Both the position numbers and the translations under genes were made by a program. Under the pieces are notes generated by a model. It saw nothing but the letters and a program-made list of their open reading frames with translations, was not told the origin of the DNA and did no database searches. A stretch of 64,000 nucleotides of DNA from Gammaproteobacteria bacterium Milos-ODIII6 (GTDB lineage Bacteria; Pseudomonadota; Gammaproteobacteria; Chromatiales; Chromatiaceae): assembly GCA_029228645.1 (NCBI GenBank), contig JAPTHR010000003.1, positions 124,001-188,000 of the forward strand. Direction: 5' to 3'. Each line of letters begins with the position of its first letter. The stretch's first letter is position 1. Shown here piece by piece: positions 35,145-44,683 of this stretch.

Positions 35145-35818
35145 GGATTGAGGAACTCGGCGCGCGTGTGAATGTTCTCGCGGAAGCAGCCACCCAGCGC
35201 CGTGGTGCTGGTCTGCGAGTTGCCGTCCATGACGCCGCGCGATTTTACGCAGTAGTGGACCGCATCGATGCTGACCGCGACGTTCTCGGTGCCGAGCAGC
35301 GTCTGCAAGGCGACCAGGATCTGGCGGGTCAGGCGTTCCTGTACCTGTGGGCGTTGCCCGAAGAAGCGCACGATGCGATTGATCTTGGACAGGCCGATGA
35401 GGCGGTCGGCCGGAATGTAGGCGACCTTGGCCACGCCGTCGATGGTGACGAAATGATGCTCGCAGGTGCTGGTCAGGTCGATGTCCCGAATCTTGACCAT
35501 TTCGTCCGCGCCCATCTTGTTCTCGATCAGCGAGAGCTTGGGGAAGCGGGTGTAGTCGAGACCGGAGAAGATCTCGTTGACGTACATCTTGGCGATGCGC
35601 TTTGGCGTATCCGCCAGGCTGTCGTCGTTCAGGTCGAGACCGAGCGTGCTGATGACATCGCTCATCAGGTGCTTGACCCGCTCGAACTTCTGATCGTTGT
35701 TCAGGCCATTGTCGATCATCGGCGTTTCCAGGCCACTTGCGATCAGGGCGTCCCGCACAAGGATCGCCTCGGGGCTAAGCTCAGGCTGTTGGGCCAGGCG
35801 AACGGCTGCGTTTTCCAT
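35141..35818 (-). CDS. folE: GTP cyclohydrolase I
   Basis: A 225-residue enzyme converting GTP to dihydroneopterin triphosphate, first step of folate and pterin synthesis. Family motifs: [16 protein letters not shown], the zinc site in [12 protein letters not shown] (Cys-Glu-His-His), [20 protein letters not shown], and the second Cys in [12 protein letters not shown]. The zinc ligands Cys, His and Cys are intact. ATG at 35818 follows GAGGG; a TTG at 35833 is less likely. It lies between the frameshifted folX and broken folM and still looks functional, as folate synthesis would need it. Confidence 0.95.
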   Translation of the reverse strand: MENAAVRLAQQPELSPEAILVRDALIASGLETPMIDNGLNNDQKFERVKHLMSDVISTLGLDLNDDSLADTPKRIAKMYVNEIFSGLDYTRFPKLSLIENKMGADEMVKIRDIDLTSTCEHHFVTIDGVAKVAYIPADRLIGLSKINRIVRFFGQRPQVQERLTRQILVALQTLLGTENVAVSIDAVHYCVKSRGVMDGNSQTSTTALGGCFRENIHTRAEFLNP

Positions 35819-36207
35819 CTTTTCCCTCGTCAATGAATAGCGGTTGTGTTCGTTCGTGAGTCATGCAGAGCGACACCGAATCCGCAAAGCGCAGCGCGTG
35901 CGGTTTTTCGACCGCCACGGTGGCCTTGATGACCGCGCTATCGCGGCTGCAGATTTCGATGATGTCGTTGACCAGCTTCTCGAGAAGCAGGAATCGCCCC
36001 GCTTCCACGTGCCGGATGATCGCCTTGGTGATCACCTTGTAAGTCCAGGGCCCCGCTGACGTCGTCCTGCAGGGCCGCTGGACTGACCCGGTGCTCGATC
36101 TCAGCATTGATCACCACATCCTGCGGCTTCTCCCGTTCGTCCGGGTTGAAGCCGATGTAGGTGCGCAGTCGGAGATTCACGATTCGGATCGTGGCGGTCC
36201 GTTCCAT
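35781..36207 (-). pseudogene. folX: folX (dihydroneopterin triphosphate epimerase-like), frameshifted
   Basis: The first frame from ATG 36207 reads TIRIVNLRLRTYIGFNPDER and QDVVINAEIEHRVSPAALQD, the FolX/FolB start. After GALD the match leaves this frame; in the next frame YKVITKAIIRHVEAGRFLLL and KPHALRFADSVSL complete the family pattern. The join GGACTTACAAGG (minus strand, about 36041) has one extra T compared with the GAC-TAC-AAG that would keep the frame. So a single-base insertion breaks the gene, unless it is a sequencing error. The tail overlaps the folE start. Confidence 0.82.
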
Positions 36208-36211
36208 CGGT

Positions 36212-36679
36212 TCAGGCGGCGTGGTAACGCAGGCCAATGACCGACGAAGCCGCGTCGTTCGCAGCGGCGTCTCTCGCCAGGCCCTGATCGACCAGTTCCT
36301 GCAGGGTGATGCCCGAGACGAAATCGAATATCTGGCCGCTCAGGTCCTCCCACAGATTGCGCGGGCTGCACTCGGCGCTGCTGACGCTGGTTTGAGCGGC
36401 ACGGGCGCGCGAGTACTCGACCCACTCGTCCACGGAGCAGATGATGTCCGCGATGGAGATCTCCGCTGCGTTGCGGCCGAGGTAGTAGCCGCCGCCCGGG
36501 CCGCGCACGCCACGCACCAGTCCCTTGGAGCGGAGCGCCGAGAACAGCTGCTCGAGGTACGAGAGCGAGATGCTTTGCTTTTCCGAAATGTCGGCGAGGG
36601 TCACCGGCCCGTGCGACCCGTTGAGGGCCAGGTCGAGCATAGCGGTGATGGCGTAACGGCTTTTTGTTGACAGTCGCAT
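36212..36679 (-). CDS. Rrf2-family regulator, IscR-like but lacking cluster cysteines
   Basis: A 155-residue winged-helix regulator. The N-terminal part is close to IscR (MRLSTKSRYAITAMLDLAL, ADISEKQSISLSYLEQLFS, GLVRGVRGPGGGYYLGR). IscR ligates a 2Fe-2S cluster with three Cys in a loop near residues 92-104; here that loop is YSRARAAQTSVSSAECSPRN with a single Cys. The ITLQELVDQ C-terminal helix is kept. It may act as an apo-type regulator or sense another signal. ATG at 36679 follows AGGAGA. It is upstream of the folX remnant, possibly sharing a transcript; its own promoter region is AT-rich. Confidence 0.88.
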   Translation of the reverse strand: MRLSTKSRYAITAMLDLALNGSHGPVTLADISEKQSISLSYLEQLFSALRSKGLVRGVRGPGGGYYLGRNAAEISIADIICSVDEWVEYSRARAAQTSVSSAECSPRNLWEDLSGQIFDFVSGITLQELVDQGLARDAAANDAASSVIGLRYHAA

Positions 36680-37202
36680 GATCTTCTCCTGTTTCGACCC
36701 ATTGGGATCGTGTCTTGGATTGCCCGAAAACCCTTTCGCTCGGTCAGAGCAGCGGGGAGGGCGATGAAACCCGCTTGAACGCAAACATAGACAAAGACGG
36801 CGCGCGTGTCCAACTAAATCGTATGTAAAGCAGACAAAAAATGGACATAACTCTTAAATCGGACGAAAAATCTGGACGCCATGCAATGCGTCTGTTGCGC
36901 GGAGGCGGATTGGCGCTGGCCTGATCAGGGCGCAGACCGTCGGCAGGCGGAACACCGGCTGAACCGCTTCTGCTGCCCGCCCGGGACCGGAACGCGCGTA
37001 ACTGCCGGCAAAGATGGCCCGCCCCTGGTTTTTCTGCGCTGCGCGGATGCGGGGCCGGTACGGGCGGCCGTGACCAGGAAGGCGGCCTGCGGTTACGTCA
37101 AGATTCCGTCCCTGGGAATGAAAGGGGCTGGAACTCCTTGTTTTTATGGCATATCGTACCTTTGAAAGGTTTCTTAAGTGTGCGTTTCGAGGGCTCCGCT
37201 CA
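36680..37202. other. Intergenic region between divergent genes
   Basis: About 520 bp. The part at 36790-36880 is AT-rich and holds two similar half-sites, AAATCGTATG and AAATCGGACG, which could be operator sequence for the Rrf2-type gene. The rest is GC-rich with short frames that lack ribosome sites and conserved composition; I support no gene here. Confidence 0.4.
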
Positions 37203-37613
37203 ATGCTTTACCGCTGGTTTGTGATCCTGGGTTTCTTCGCTTCCCTGCTCGTGGCTGGCGTGGCATCGGCGCAGACCGGCAGCATGGGCGCGAGCGTCAT
37301 TACGCCGATGACACTGGCAGAGGCCGCTCCCCTGGAGTTCGGCCAGCCGGACTCGCCCGCCAATCCTGGCACCTGGTCGGTGCAGGGCGAACCTTCAACC
37401 GCCTACAGCATCGCGCTGCCCGAGGGCGATGTGACCCTGCTCTCCGGCAGCGACGCCATGACCGTCACGGATTTCACCGACAGTCAGGGGGGCAGCTCTG
37501 CCACGGATGCCAGCGGCAACGACAGCTTCTCGGTAGACGCGACCCTCGATGGGCCCACCCCGGTGGACGGCGCTTACAGTGGCAGCTACGAGGTCACCAT
37601 CGCCTACCAGTGA
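37203..37613 (+). CDS. Exported DUF4402-like protein
   Basis: A 136-residue protein from the ATG at 37203. A clear signal peptide (WFVILGFFASLLVAGVASAQ) precedes a small Gly/Ser/Asp-rich beta domain with ITPMTLAEAAPLEFGQPDSP and AYSGSYEVTIAYQ at the very C-terminus. The terminal VTIAYQ strand and the overall pattern are like DUF4402 proteins, a pilin/adhesin-like surface family. A longer N-terminus from 37146 would bury the signal peptide, so it is rejected. No pilus gene is nearby; function unknown. Confidence 0.7.
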   Translation: MLYRWFVILGFFASLLVAGVASAQTGSMGASVITPMTLAEAAPLEFGQPDSPANPGTWSVQGEPSTAYSIALPEGDVTLLSGSDAMTVTDFTDSQGGSSATDASGNDSFSVDATLDGPTPVDGAYSGSYEVTIAYQ

Positions 37614-37702
37614 AGCCGTTCCGGCGTTGACAAAAGTCGTGGCGATACCGTTATCGGCACGGCATAGTCTCGCGCTGTTCCTGTATGCGGAGGGGTTGCC
37701 GG

Positions 37703-38356
37703 GTGGAGAGATTGCAAAGGGTGAGGGTCTGGAGCGGCTGGTTACGCCTGAGCCATGCGCTGATCGGCCTTTCCACGCTGGCGCTGCTGACAAGTGGTTG
37801 GCTGCTGGATGCCGCACCCTCCCTGCAGGAGGGCGCGCGGGACATTCATTACCTGCTGGCCGCTTTGCTGGTATTCGGGCTGGCGCTGCGTCTGCTGCTG
37901 ATGTTTCGCGGCAGCCCGGTCGAGCGCATCGACCAGTTGCTGCCGGGGGACGACGAATGGTCGGCGGTAAAAGAGACCGGTCGCTTCTATCTCAGCCTGG
38001 GCAAGACCCCTCTGCCGCGCTGGTACGCGCACAATCCCTTGTGGAAATCGCTCTACCTGCTGCTGTACGTGCTGCTGTTGGTGTTGGTCCTGAGCGGTTG
38101 GCTGCGCGACGAGCATCCGCTGCTGCTGGGGATATATCTGCCTGACGTGCATGCCCTGTTCGCGACCGTCGTGGCATGGTGGAGCGTGCTGCACGTGCTC
38201 GCGGTGATCCTGCATGACTATCGCGGTGATGCGGCCGACACCTCCTCGATCATCAACGGACACCGCCTTTTCCTGATCGAAAAGCCGGGACTCGATCCGG
38301 TCGAACTGCAGGAGACTGCGGTGCGCCTGGACCAGATCGGCCGGCCGGACAGGTAG
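37703..38356 (+). CDS. Cytochrome b561-like membrane protein
   Basis: A 217-residue membrane protein from GTG 37703, chosen because GGAGG lies at good distance. Helices carry candidate haem histidines: LRLSHALIGLSTLALL, DIHYLLAALLVFGLA, LPDVHALFATVVAWWSVLHV and VLAVILHDY. This is the pattern of the bacterial di-haem cytochrome b (Ni-hydrogenase type b/b561) family that exchanges electrons between quinones and periplasmic partners. No partner cytochrome is adjacent. The soluble tail (residues about 185-217) is acidic. Confidence 0.8.
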   Translation: MERLQRVRVWSGWLRLSHALIGLSTLALLTSGWLLDAAPSLQEGARDIHYLLAALLVFGLALRLLLMFRGSPVERIDQLLPGDDEWSAVKETGRFYLSLGKTPLPRWYAHNPLWKSLYLLLYVLLLVLVLSGWLRDEHPLLLGIYLPDVHALFATVVAWWSVLHVLAVILHDYRGDAADTSSIINGHRLFLIEKPGLDPVELQETAVRLDQIGRPDR

Positions 38357-38397
38357 CAGAGGTATAATCGGTCACCCCGACCAGGAGCCGTAGCATC

Positions 38398-39018
38398 ATG
38401 TCCAACCCGTTTCCCGTCGAGCGCACCTTCACCCCGCCGGCGTCCTTTCGCGAGGTCAAGCCCAACACCTTCATCTACGAACGGCCCAATACCCTGCCGG
38501 ACGACTGGTGCGAGGAGATGATCCGGCGCTTCGAGGCGCATCCGGAGCAGCAGAATGCGGGCCGTATCGGCCAGGACCAGGGACTCGACAGCGAGGTCAA
38601 GCGCACCATGGACCTGGTGGTGAGCAACAAGGAGGACTGGAAGGACGTCGACCAGCTGTTCTTCCGCGCCATGGGGGCGGCCATGAACGAGATGAAGCGG
38701 TCGTTTCCCTTCTTCAACGGGCCCTTCAAGGACATGGGTTACCAGATCCAGCGTTACCGGCCGGGCGAGTTCTATCACTGGCACATCGATGGCGGCAGTC
38801 ACCAGTTTGCCGATCGCCAGCTGGTCGCCCTGTGGTATCTGAATGATGTGCCGGAGAGCGCCGGCGGGCGGACCCAGTTCCTCTATCAGGACGTGAGTGT
38901 GCGTCCGGAGCAGGGCAAGATGATCCTGTTCCCGCCGTTCTGGACCCACGAACATCGCTCCGAAACCCTGCTCGAAGGGGTCAAGTACATCGCCACCACC
39001 TGGGTGCTGTTTCGTTGA
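38398..39018 (+). CDS. Fe(II)/2-oxoglutarate-dependent oxygenase
   Basis: A 206-residue prolyl-4-hydroxylase-like oxygenase. The metal triad is visible as HWHIDGG (His-X-Asp, residues about 126-132) and the distal His in PFWTHEHRS near 182, followed by an Arg that would hold 2-oxoglutarate. Substrate unknown; related proteins hydroxylate proteins or small molecules. The stop TGA overlaps the next start (TGATG). Confidence 0.85.
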   Translation: MSNPFPVERTFTPPASFREVKPNTFIYERPNTLPDDWCEEMIRRFEAHPEQQNAGRIGQDQGLDSEVKRTMDLVVSNKEDWKDVDQLFFRAMGAAMNEMKRSFPFFNGPFKDMGYQIQRYRPGEFYHWHIDGGSHQFADRQLVALWYLNDVPESAGGRTQFLYQDVSVRPEQGKMILFPPFWTHEHRSETLLEGVKYIATTWVLFR

Positions 39019-39392
39019 TGGGAAGGCTGCTTTCGATCATCGAGCTGGGTGGTTATCCCAACCTGATGCCGCTGTACCAGTCACTCGGCTACTCGGTGGA
39101 CGTGGTCAACTCGCAGCGCAAGGCGCGCAGTTACCTAAAGAAGACGGTGCCGGACGTGGTCGTGGCGGAGTACAACGCGCAGTCGGATTTCCGCGACCGC
39201 AGCTCCAATCTCGAGACCCTGATGGCGATCCTGCAGAAGCAGTCGCAGGTCAAGCTGCTGGTGTTCTACATGCCGGACCACGCGGAGCGTTTCGAAAGGT
39301 TCCGCGCGCAGCACCCGGTGGATGCGGCCATCGCGTTCCCGGTCACCGAAGACAAGGTGCGCGGGGCGCTGCAGGCCCTGGCCGAAGCCTGA
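39018..39392 (+). CDS. Conserved hypothetical, receiver-like fold
   Basis: A 124-residue soluble protein coupled to the upstream oxygenase gene by a one-base overlap. Its alternating pattern (RLLSIIELGGYPNLMPLYQS, DVVVAEYNAQSDF, VKLLVFYMPDHAERF, VDAAIAFPVTEDKVRGAL) resembles a response-regulator receiver, with VVVAEYN at the strand where the phospho-Asp would stand, but the Asp is missing. It could be a protein-interaction module for the oxygenase. Function not known. Confidence 0.6.
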   Translation: MGRLLSIIELGGYPNLMPLYQSLGYSVDVVNSQRKARSYLKKTVPDVVVAEYNAQSDFRDRSSNLETLMAILQKQSQVKLLVFYMPDHAERFERFRAQHPVDAAIAFPVTEDKVRGALQALAEA

Positions 39393-39400
39393 AGACGGGC

Positions 39401-40957
39401 TCAGGCGAGGCGGTCGTCCGCCACGTGGTAGCGGGGGTCTTCGACCAGGTTGACCTCGACCAGGTCCCCGGCCTTCTCCAGCAGGTCGCGGCATTCCTCA
39501 CTCAGGTGCTTGAAGTGGAGTGCCTTGCCATGCCGCTGGTAACGCTCCGCCAGGGTGTCGATCGCCTCGATCCCGGAGTGGTCCGCGACGCGCGAATCGT
39601 AGAAGTCGACCACCACCTCGTCGGGATCGTTGCGTGGGTCGAACAGGTCCTGAAAGTGCTGCACCGAGCCGAAGAACAGGGGACCGCTCAGCTCGTAGAT
39701 CTTGGTGCCTTCCTCGTTGACGTAGGCCTTGGCCTGCATCTGCTTGGCATGCTCCCAGGCGAACACCAGCGCGGACACGATCACCCCCACGATCACGGCG
39801 ATGGCGAGGTCGGCGACCACGGTAATGCCTGCGACCAGCACGCTGGTCATGATGTCCGCCACGGGTACCTTGCCGATCATGCGGAAGGTGGCCCATTCGA
39901 AGGTGCCCAGGACCACGATGAACATGACCCCGACCAGCGCCGCGATCGGGATGAGTTCGATCAGGCCAGAGGCAAAAAGGATGAAGGCGAGCAGAAACAG
40001 CGCCGCGCTGATCCCGGACAGTCGGCCACGACCGCCGGAATTGATGTTGATCAGCGACTGGCCGATCATCGCGCAGCCGCCCATGCCGCCGAAGAAACCA
40101 TTGACCGTATTGGCCACGCCCTGGCCGACGCACTCGCGGTTGCCCCGCCCGCGGGTCTCGGTGATCTCGTCGATCAGGCTCAGGGTAAGCAGCGACTCGA
40201 TCAGGCCCACCCCGGCGAGAATCAGGCTGTAGGGCAGGATGATCTCCAGGGTTTCCCAGGTCAGCGGAACCGCCGGGATGCTGAAGCTCGGCAGGCCGCC
40301 GGCGATAGTCGCCGCCGGGTCGCCGCTCATGTCGCGCAGCACGTCGACCACCGAGCGGGTATCCAGGCCGAGGCCGATCACCAACAGGGTGACCACCACG
40401 ATCGCGGCAAGAGAAGCGGGCACGGCCACGGTGAAGCGCGGCAGATAATGGATGATTGCCATGGTCAGGGCGACCAGGCCGAGCAGCGTCCACAGCGTCG
40501 TGCCGGACAGCCATGCCAGCTCGCCGCTGGCATCCGGCGCCTGGAAGTGTTGCAACTGCGCCAGGAAGATCACGATCGCCAGTCCATTCACGAAGCCGAG
40601 CATCACGGGGTAGGGGACCAGGCGGATGAACTTGCCGAGCCGCAATATCCCGGCGAGGGCCTGGATAACCCCTGTCAGAACAACGGCTGCGAACAGGTAT
40701 TGCACCCCGTGGGTCGCGACCAGTGCCACCATGACCACCGCCATGGCGCCGGTCGCGCCAGAAATCATGCCGGGGCGACCGCCCAGGATGGCGGTGATGA
40801 GACCCATCATGAAGGCCCCGTACAATCCGACCATGGGCTCGACGCCGGCAACAAAGGCGAACGCAACGGCCTCCGGGACGAGTGCGAGGGCGACGGTGAG
40901 GCCGGACAGGACGTCGTTCTTGACGCACTGACTGCCGGGGCAGGTGAGTTGGAACAT
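39401..40957 (-). CDS. SulP-family anion transporter with STAS domain
   Basis: A 518-residue inner-membrane transporter. The SulP core ([20 protein letters not shown] at the start, [20 protein letters not shown] in the middle) has about ten to twelve helices, and a C-terminal cytoplasmic STAS domain runs from about residue 395 ([36 protein letters not shown]). It carries sulfate, bicarbonate or another anion; the substrate cannot be assigned. Start at ATG 40957 after a GGG-rich site. A partial duplicate of this gene lies at 44684-45240. Confidence 0.9.
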   Translation of the reverse strand: MFQLTCPGSQCVKNDVLSGLTVALALVPEAVAFAFVAGVEPMVGLYGAFMMGLITAILGGRPGMISGATGAMAVVMVALVATHGVQYLFAAVVLTGVIQALAGILRLGKFIRLVPYPVMLGFVNGLAIVIFLAQLQHFQAPDASGELAWLSGTTLWTLLGLVALTMAIIHYLPRFTVAVPASLAAIVVVTLLVIGLGLDTRSVVDVLRDMSGDPAATIAGGLPSFSIPAVPLTWETLEIILPYSLILAGVGLIESLLTLSLIDEITETRGRGNRECVGQGVANTVNGFFGGMGGCAMIGQSLININSGGRGRLSGISAALFLLAFILFASGLIELIPIAALVGVMFIVVLGTFEWATFRMIGKVPVADIMTSVLVAGITVVADLAIAVIVGVIVSALVFAWEHAKQMQAKAYVNEEGTKIYELSGPLFFGSVQHFQDLFDPRNDPDEVVVDFYDSRVADHSGIEAIDTLAERYQRHGKALHFKHLSEECRDLLEKAGDLVEVNLVEDPRYHVADDRLA

Positions 40958-41272
40958 CGGTGACCCTGATCGAATGAGAGAACAAAAAAGGGCCACCAGT
41001 ATACGCTAAATATAAGCGGGGTCTAATATTCTGATCGGGTTGAATTGTCGCTATCCATTGGCGAGTGTTGTCGGCACGGGCTTCCTGTGTCGGCGATAAG
41101 CGGAACTCCCTGCCTTGAGCCGCCGACCCAGGAAAATGGTTCGGCCAGGACGGTTGCCCGGAATGGCTTCACCGGATGCTGCCGAGTTGGGGAAGGTACA
41201 AAGGGCGGCAGTTGAGGAATTCATAGACACCATGGCCAGCCACCTCAACCCGCCTCCGAAAAACCCAGCCCC
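40958..41272. other. Intergenic, no supported gene
   Basis: About 315 bp between two minus-strand genes. The part next to the SulP gene is AT-rich (ATACGCTAAATATAAGCGGG) and may hold its promoter. Short frames on both strands near 41050-41340 lack ribosome sites. Confidence 0.4.
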
Positions 41273-42385
41273 CTATCGAAACACCCGATGCATGGCGGAT
41301 TCCGCCTTTTCCAGAAGCTGGGCAAGAAGCCCCTCATGAGGTCGAGCATCCTCATACTCAGCAATAATTCCGTCGTGCATCAGCCGATCGTATGACGAGC
41401 CTTCCAAAGCGTAGCGAAGATGGTGTGCCGTCATAGCCAACGCCTCGTAGTCGTTAAAGGAGGGTTTTACTTCCAGGAATTTTTCCTGAACCAAGCCAGC
41501 AAGCTCACCCAAACTTGATGCGTCAGCAGGCTTGGCCTGCAGAACGTTCTCCATCTGCGGCGACGTAAAATGCTGAATGTCGAGGCTCGTGACCAAATTG
41601 ACGGTACGGGCGTCGAGAAGTTTTCGAATGAAATCCATATCGCCAGAGCCAAAGCGCTGTTCCATCATCACGGCAAACATGTCGGCCCAAATCTCAGAGA
41701 GATAGCTGTTGTAGTCTCCACCCAGCGGTTCGGCCGTAAACGCGTGACCACTAAACAGGTACGCCTTGAGTGCGTGCGCGATTTCATGACGCATCACATA
41801 GCGTAAATAGGCGTCATTTTTTACACGGCTTTGTTTGGAGATATTCGAGTAATCTGCACTATTTATGTCGTAGATAAAGCGCGTCGACAAACCCGGCTCC
41901 CCTATCAGGACACTAGGGTTCAAAGTAATCACCACAAGGTACGGTTTGCCATGCGTTTGATTATTGCGGACACGGTATAACGACGACGATGGCGAATCGT
42001 AGCTCAGCATCATCTTGATCCGGTCAAGGTTGAGCGAGTTCAGTGCCTCTACTTGATGGGCATGATGCTCATAGTCGAGGAGTTCATGATTCTCCCCCAA
42101 CGCAAGCGATAGCTTCAGCATATCCAGCGAATATGACTTTCCGGTGAGCCAGAGAAACTCAAGGGCTGGAAACTCCCGCGAAAATCTTTCAATCTCCTCC
42201 TGCACGATTCTGATCGCGGAGTTGTCTGCATTGTTGGTCGCGCTGGATGCAGTTGTCCCGGGGCCAATAAATAAGAGCAAAGTAATTAGGGTAATGGTCT
42301 TGGCCAGGCGCGCGCCCACTGTTGGTGGCCTGAATGCAACCGATTGGTAGCGCGTGGCTCCGACGAAATCATCTTTCGTGTCCAT
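41273..42385 (-). CDS. Membrane-anchored or secreted zinc metallopeptidase (gluzincin-like)
   Basis: A protein of about 370 residues with a hydrophobic segment near residues 28-48 (TITLITLLLFIGPGTTASSA), so probably exported or anchored. The zinc motif HEIAHALKAY is at residues 201-210 and a candidate third ligand Glu at 232 in LSEIWADMFAVM, spaced as in gluzincins. I do not recognise the family. AGGAGG lies 7 bp before the ATG at 42385 (another ATG is at 42388). Base composition is lower in GC than flanking core genes, which suggests transfer. It is divergent from the TPR regulator and may form a module with it. Confidence 0.75.
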   Translation of the reverse strand: MDTKDDFVGATRYQSVAFRPPTVGARLAKTITLITLLLFIGPGTTASSATNNADNSAIRIVQEEIERFSREFPALEFLWLTGKSYSLDMLKLSLALGENHELLDYEHHAHQVEALNSLNLDRIKMMLSYDSPSSSLYRVRNNQTHGKPYLVVITLNPSVLIGEPGLSTRFIYDINSADYSNISKQSRVKNDAYLRYVMRHEIAHALKAYLFSGHAFTAEPLGGDYNSYLSEIWADMFAVMMEQRFGSGDMDFIRKLLDARTVNLVTSLDIQHFTSPQMENVLQAKPADASSLGELAGLVQEKFLEVKPSFNDYEALAMTAHHLRYALEGSSYDRLMHDGIIAEYEDARPHEGLLAQLLEKAESAMHRVFR

Positions 42386-42633
42386 CATGATGCCTCCTGG
42401 TGGATGTCTGGATCCCGCTCTGCAAAGTTCCTGGGTTTAAACGGGAACACCTTGCGTCGTCCCGGCGCCGATAAAAAATGTTCATAGAGGACCCGGGGGC
42501 TGTCTCCTGAGAGCTTTCGCCTATGGCAGGGTCGAATAGACATCTCAAGAACAGCCGCTAGACTTTGTTGATCGGTGCCAAAATTCTGGTCAGGGGTCCC
42601 TGATAGGTCTCGACCGAAGAACGCCGGAAACAC
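42385..42633 (-). CDS. Small hypothetical ORF coupled to the metallopeptidase
   Basis: An 82-codon frame whose TGA overlaps the metallopeptidase start. It begins MFPAFFGRDLSGTPDQNFG and ends with a charged tail; it has no domain I know. The ribosome site of the next gene lies inside its 3' end. It may be a leader peptide or chance; weakly supported. Confidence 0.3.
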   Translation of the reverse strand: MFPAFFGRDLSGTPDQNFGTDQQSLAAVLEMSIRPCHRRKLSGDSPRVLYEHFLSAPGRRKVFPFKPRNFAERDPDIHQEAS

Positions 42634-42743
42634 GCCGAATAAAGCGACGATCTTTTTGATCGCTTTAAATCAGAGACTTAGAAGATTTGTTGCAGGGATG
42701 CCCGCCCTGAAATGACTACGTGACATCGCAGGGGGAGCAGAGC

Positions 42744-44402
42744 GTGCGTGCGCCAAGGCACAAGGAATTTTTTGTCAATGATTGGCTGGTAACGCCGCCG
42801 AAGGGCCTGCTCGCCCGCGCTGACGAGACCGTTCGCTTGGAGCCGAAGGCGATGGATGTGCTTGTCTACATGGCGTCACGCCCCAACGAGGTGATCACGC
42901 GTGATGAGTTGGAAAGGGACGTGTGGCGGGGCGCTCAAGTTGGTTACGATGCGGTAACCAATACCATAATCAAACTCCGCAAGGCCTTGGGTGACGATTC
43001 CCGGGACCCCCGATTCATCGCAACCCTCCCCAAACGTGGCTATCAACTGATCGCGTCGATAACGACCGTCGAAAAAAGTGCGGGTGCAGCGCAACCTCGG
43101 TTTATGGCAAAGGTGTCCGGGCGTATCCGCGCGATGGCCTTGTCGCTGGTTTTCCTGGCGGCTGCGGGAATCTTTTTGGCCATCTGGCAGTGGCCGATGG
43201 CTGACGGGAAAGACCTGGCATTGCCGTCTATTCTTGTTCTGCCATTTGAGCACCTGGGAGACGATCCGACCCAAGAACTCCTTGCTGACGGGATGACGGA
43301 AGATATCGTGACGGATCTCTCGAGACTTTCGCACCTGCGAGTGATGGCTAGCAATACTTCTTTTGCTTTCAAAGATGTAAAGGTTTTACCTCAAGAGGTG
43401 GGAAAAGAACTTGGGGTTGAGTTTGTTCTCGAAGGCAGTATCCGACCCTTTGGCGAAAAACTGAGGATAAATACTCAGCTGGTGAGCACAGAATCCGGTT
43501 TCAACCTTTGGGCGCAGCGCTACGACAGGAAATATTCAGAACTGTTTGCCATTCAGGATGATGTAACAGACAAGGTCGTCCGTGCACTTGCCATCAGAAT
43601 GACATACCAGGAAGAGAACCGTCTTGCTCGAAATGCAACCAACAGCCTGAAGGCGTATGACGCCTTCCAGGAAGGTCAGCGTCTGTTCAAGATCAGCACG
43701 CCAGAAGCCAATCAGCAGGCGCGCGATATGTATCGAAAGGCGATCAGCCTGGACCCGAACTACGGGCGGGCATATGGGGCTCTTGCAGTGACTTTGGCCA
43801 TCGACTTCAGAAGGGCATGGACAGACGCCCCCGTCGAAGCTTTGGAGCGGGCACTGGAGCTTGCGAAGAAGGGCGTTACGCTGGATGACTCGGTCCCTCA
43901 AACCTACTGGGCGCTTGGTTTCGTCCATCTTACGCGCAAAGAATACGATAACGCAGAAGCGGCAACACGTGAGGCGCTGAGAATCGCACCCAACTATGCA
44001 GATGGCTATGGCCTTCTTGCGCTGATCCAGGCCTTTCTCGGACAACCGGGACATGCAATCGAATTGAATGACAAAGCGATTGCACTGAACCCGTACTTTA
44101 CCTTTGAGTACCTGATTATTTACGGCTTAGCCTACTACTCGCTGGGAAATTACGAGGCGGCCATAAAAAGTCTGGAGCAGGCTCAGGAACGCAATCCGAA
44201 CGCAATCCAGATAAAAGTGCTTCTTGCGGCCAGTTATGTAGGAAGCGGACGGCAGCATGACGCTGACTGGATGGCTGACGAGATTCAGATGCTGAGCCCC
44301 GCAACGACGGTTACGAGCCTGCAAAAAACAATCCCGATTGCAAAGCCGGAGGTCATGCGTGCTTTCTTGCGAGACCTTCGGAAGGCGGGGCTGCCTGACT
44401 AG
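42744..44402 (+). CDS. ToxR/CadC-like winged-helix regulator with TolB/FlgO-like and TPR domains
   Basis: A protein of about 552 residues from GTG 42744, which has GGGGGAG at 7 bp. Residues about 8-105 form an OmpR-type winged helix ([40 protein letters not shown]). A single helix ([19 protein letters not shown]) places the rest in the periplasm: a TolB/FlgO-like nucleoside-free domain ([39 protein letters not shown]) and then TPR repeats ([34 protein letters not shown]). Such one-component regulators sense envelope signals and bind DNA from the membrane. It is divergent from the metallopeptidase and shares its lower GC. Confidence 0.85.
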   Translation: MRAPRHKEFFVNDWLVTPPKGLLARADETVRLEPKAMDVLVYMASRPNEVITRDELERDVWRGAQVGYDAVTNTIIKLRKALGDDSRDPRFIATLPKRGYQLIASITTVEKSAGAAQPRFMAKVSGRIRAMALSLVFLAAAGIFLAIWQWPMADGKDLALPSILVLPFEHLGDDPTQELLADGMTEDIVTDLSRLSHLRVMASNTSFAFKDVKVLPQEVGKELGVEFVLEGSIRPFGEKLRINTQLVSTESGFNLWAQRYDRKYSELFAIQDDVTDKVVRALAIRMTYQEENRLARNATNSLKAYDAFQEGQRLFKISTPEANQQARDMYRKAISLDPNYGRAYGALAVTLAIDFRRAWTDAPVEALERALELAKKGVTLDDSVPQTYWALGFVHLTRKEYDNAEAATREALRIAPNYADGYGLLALIQAFLGQPGHAIELNDKAIALNPYFTFEYLIIYGLAYYSLGNYEAAIKSLEQAQERNPNAIQIKVLLAASYVGSGRQHDADWMADEIQMLSPATTVTSLQKTIPIAKPEVMRAFLRDLRKAGLPD

Positions 44403-44683
44403 GGCTGACGCTCGGAGGCGGCTTGGAAGGCGCGATAGTAAAGCTTTTCCTGGTTTCCCCTCTGGCCGGGTAATCGCAAATTTGATCGCTGTAATAGTTG
44501 CAACCAAGAACAACGACTGAGGGGGATAGAGCGGCCGCCTCGATGAAAAAAAGACATGCGCTGCGCATTGTGCCGACTGCCGCGAAAATCGAAGCGACGC
44601 TATTTCCTGACCCATAAGCACTTATCACCCTGGTCGGCGGGGGCATTGCCAGCGGGCTACTTGGTAAAAAGCTGCGCTCCGTT
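44403..44683. other. Intergenic, no supported gene
   Basis: About 280 bp between the TPR regulator and the SulP fragment. No conserved frame, terminator or promoter stands out. Confidence 0.4.

Noticed and set aside
36881-37165. A 94-codon frame upstream of the DUF4402 gene
   Set aside because: No ribosome site and unusual composition (many Cys, Trp and Arg); no recognisable pattern.
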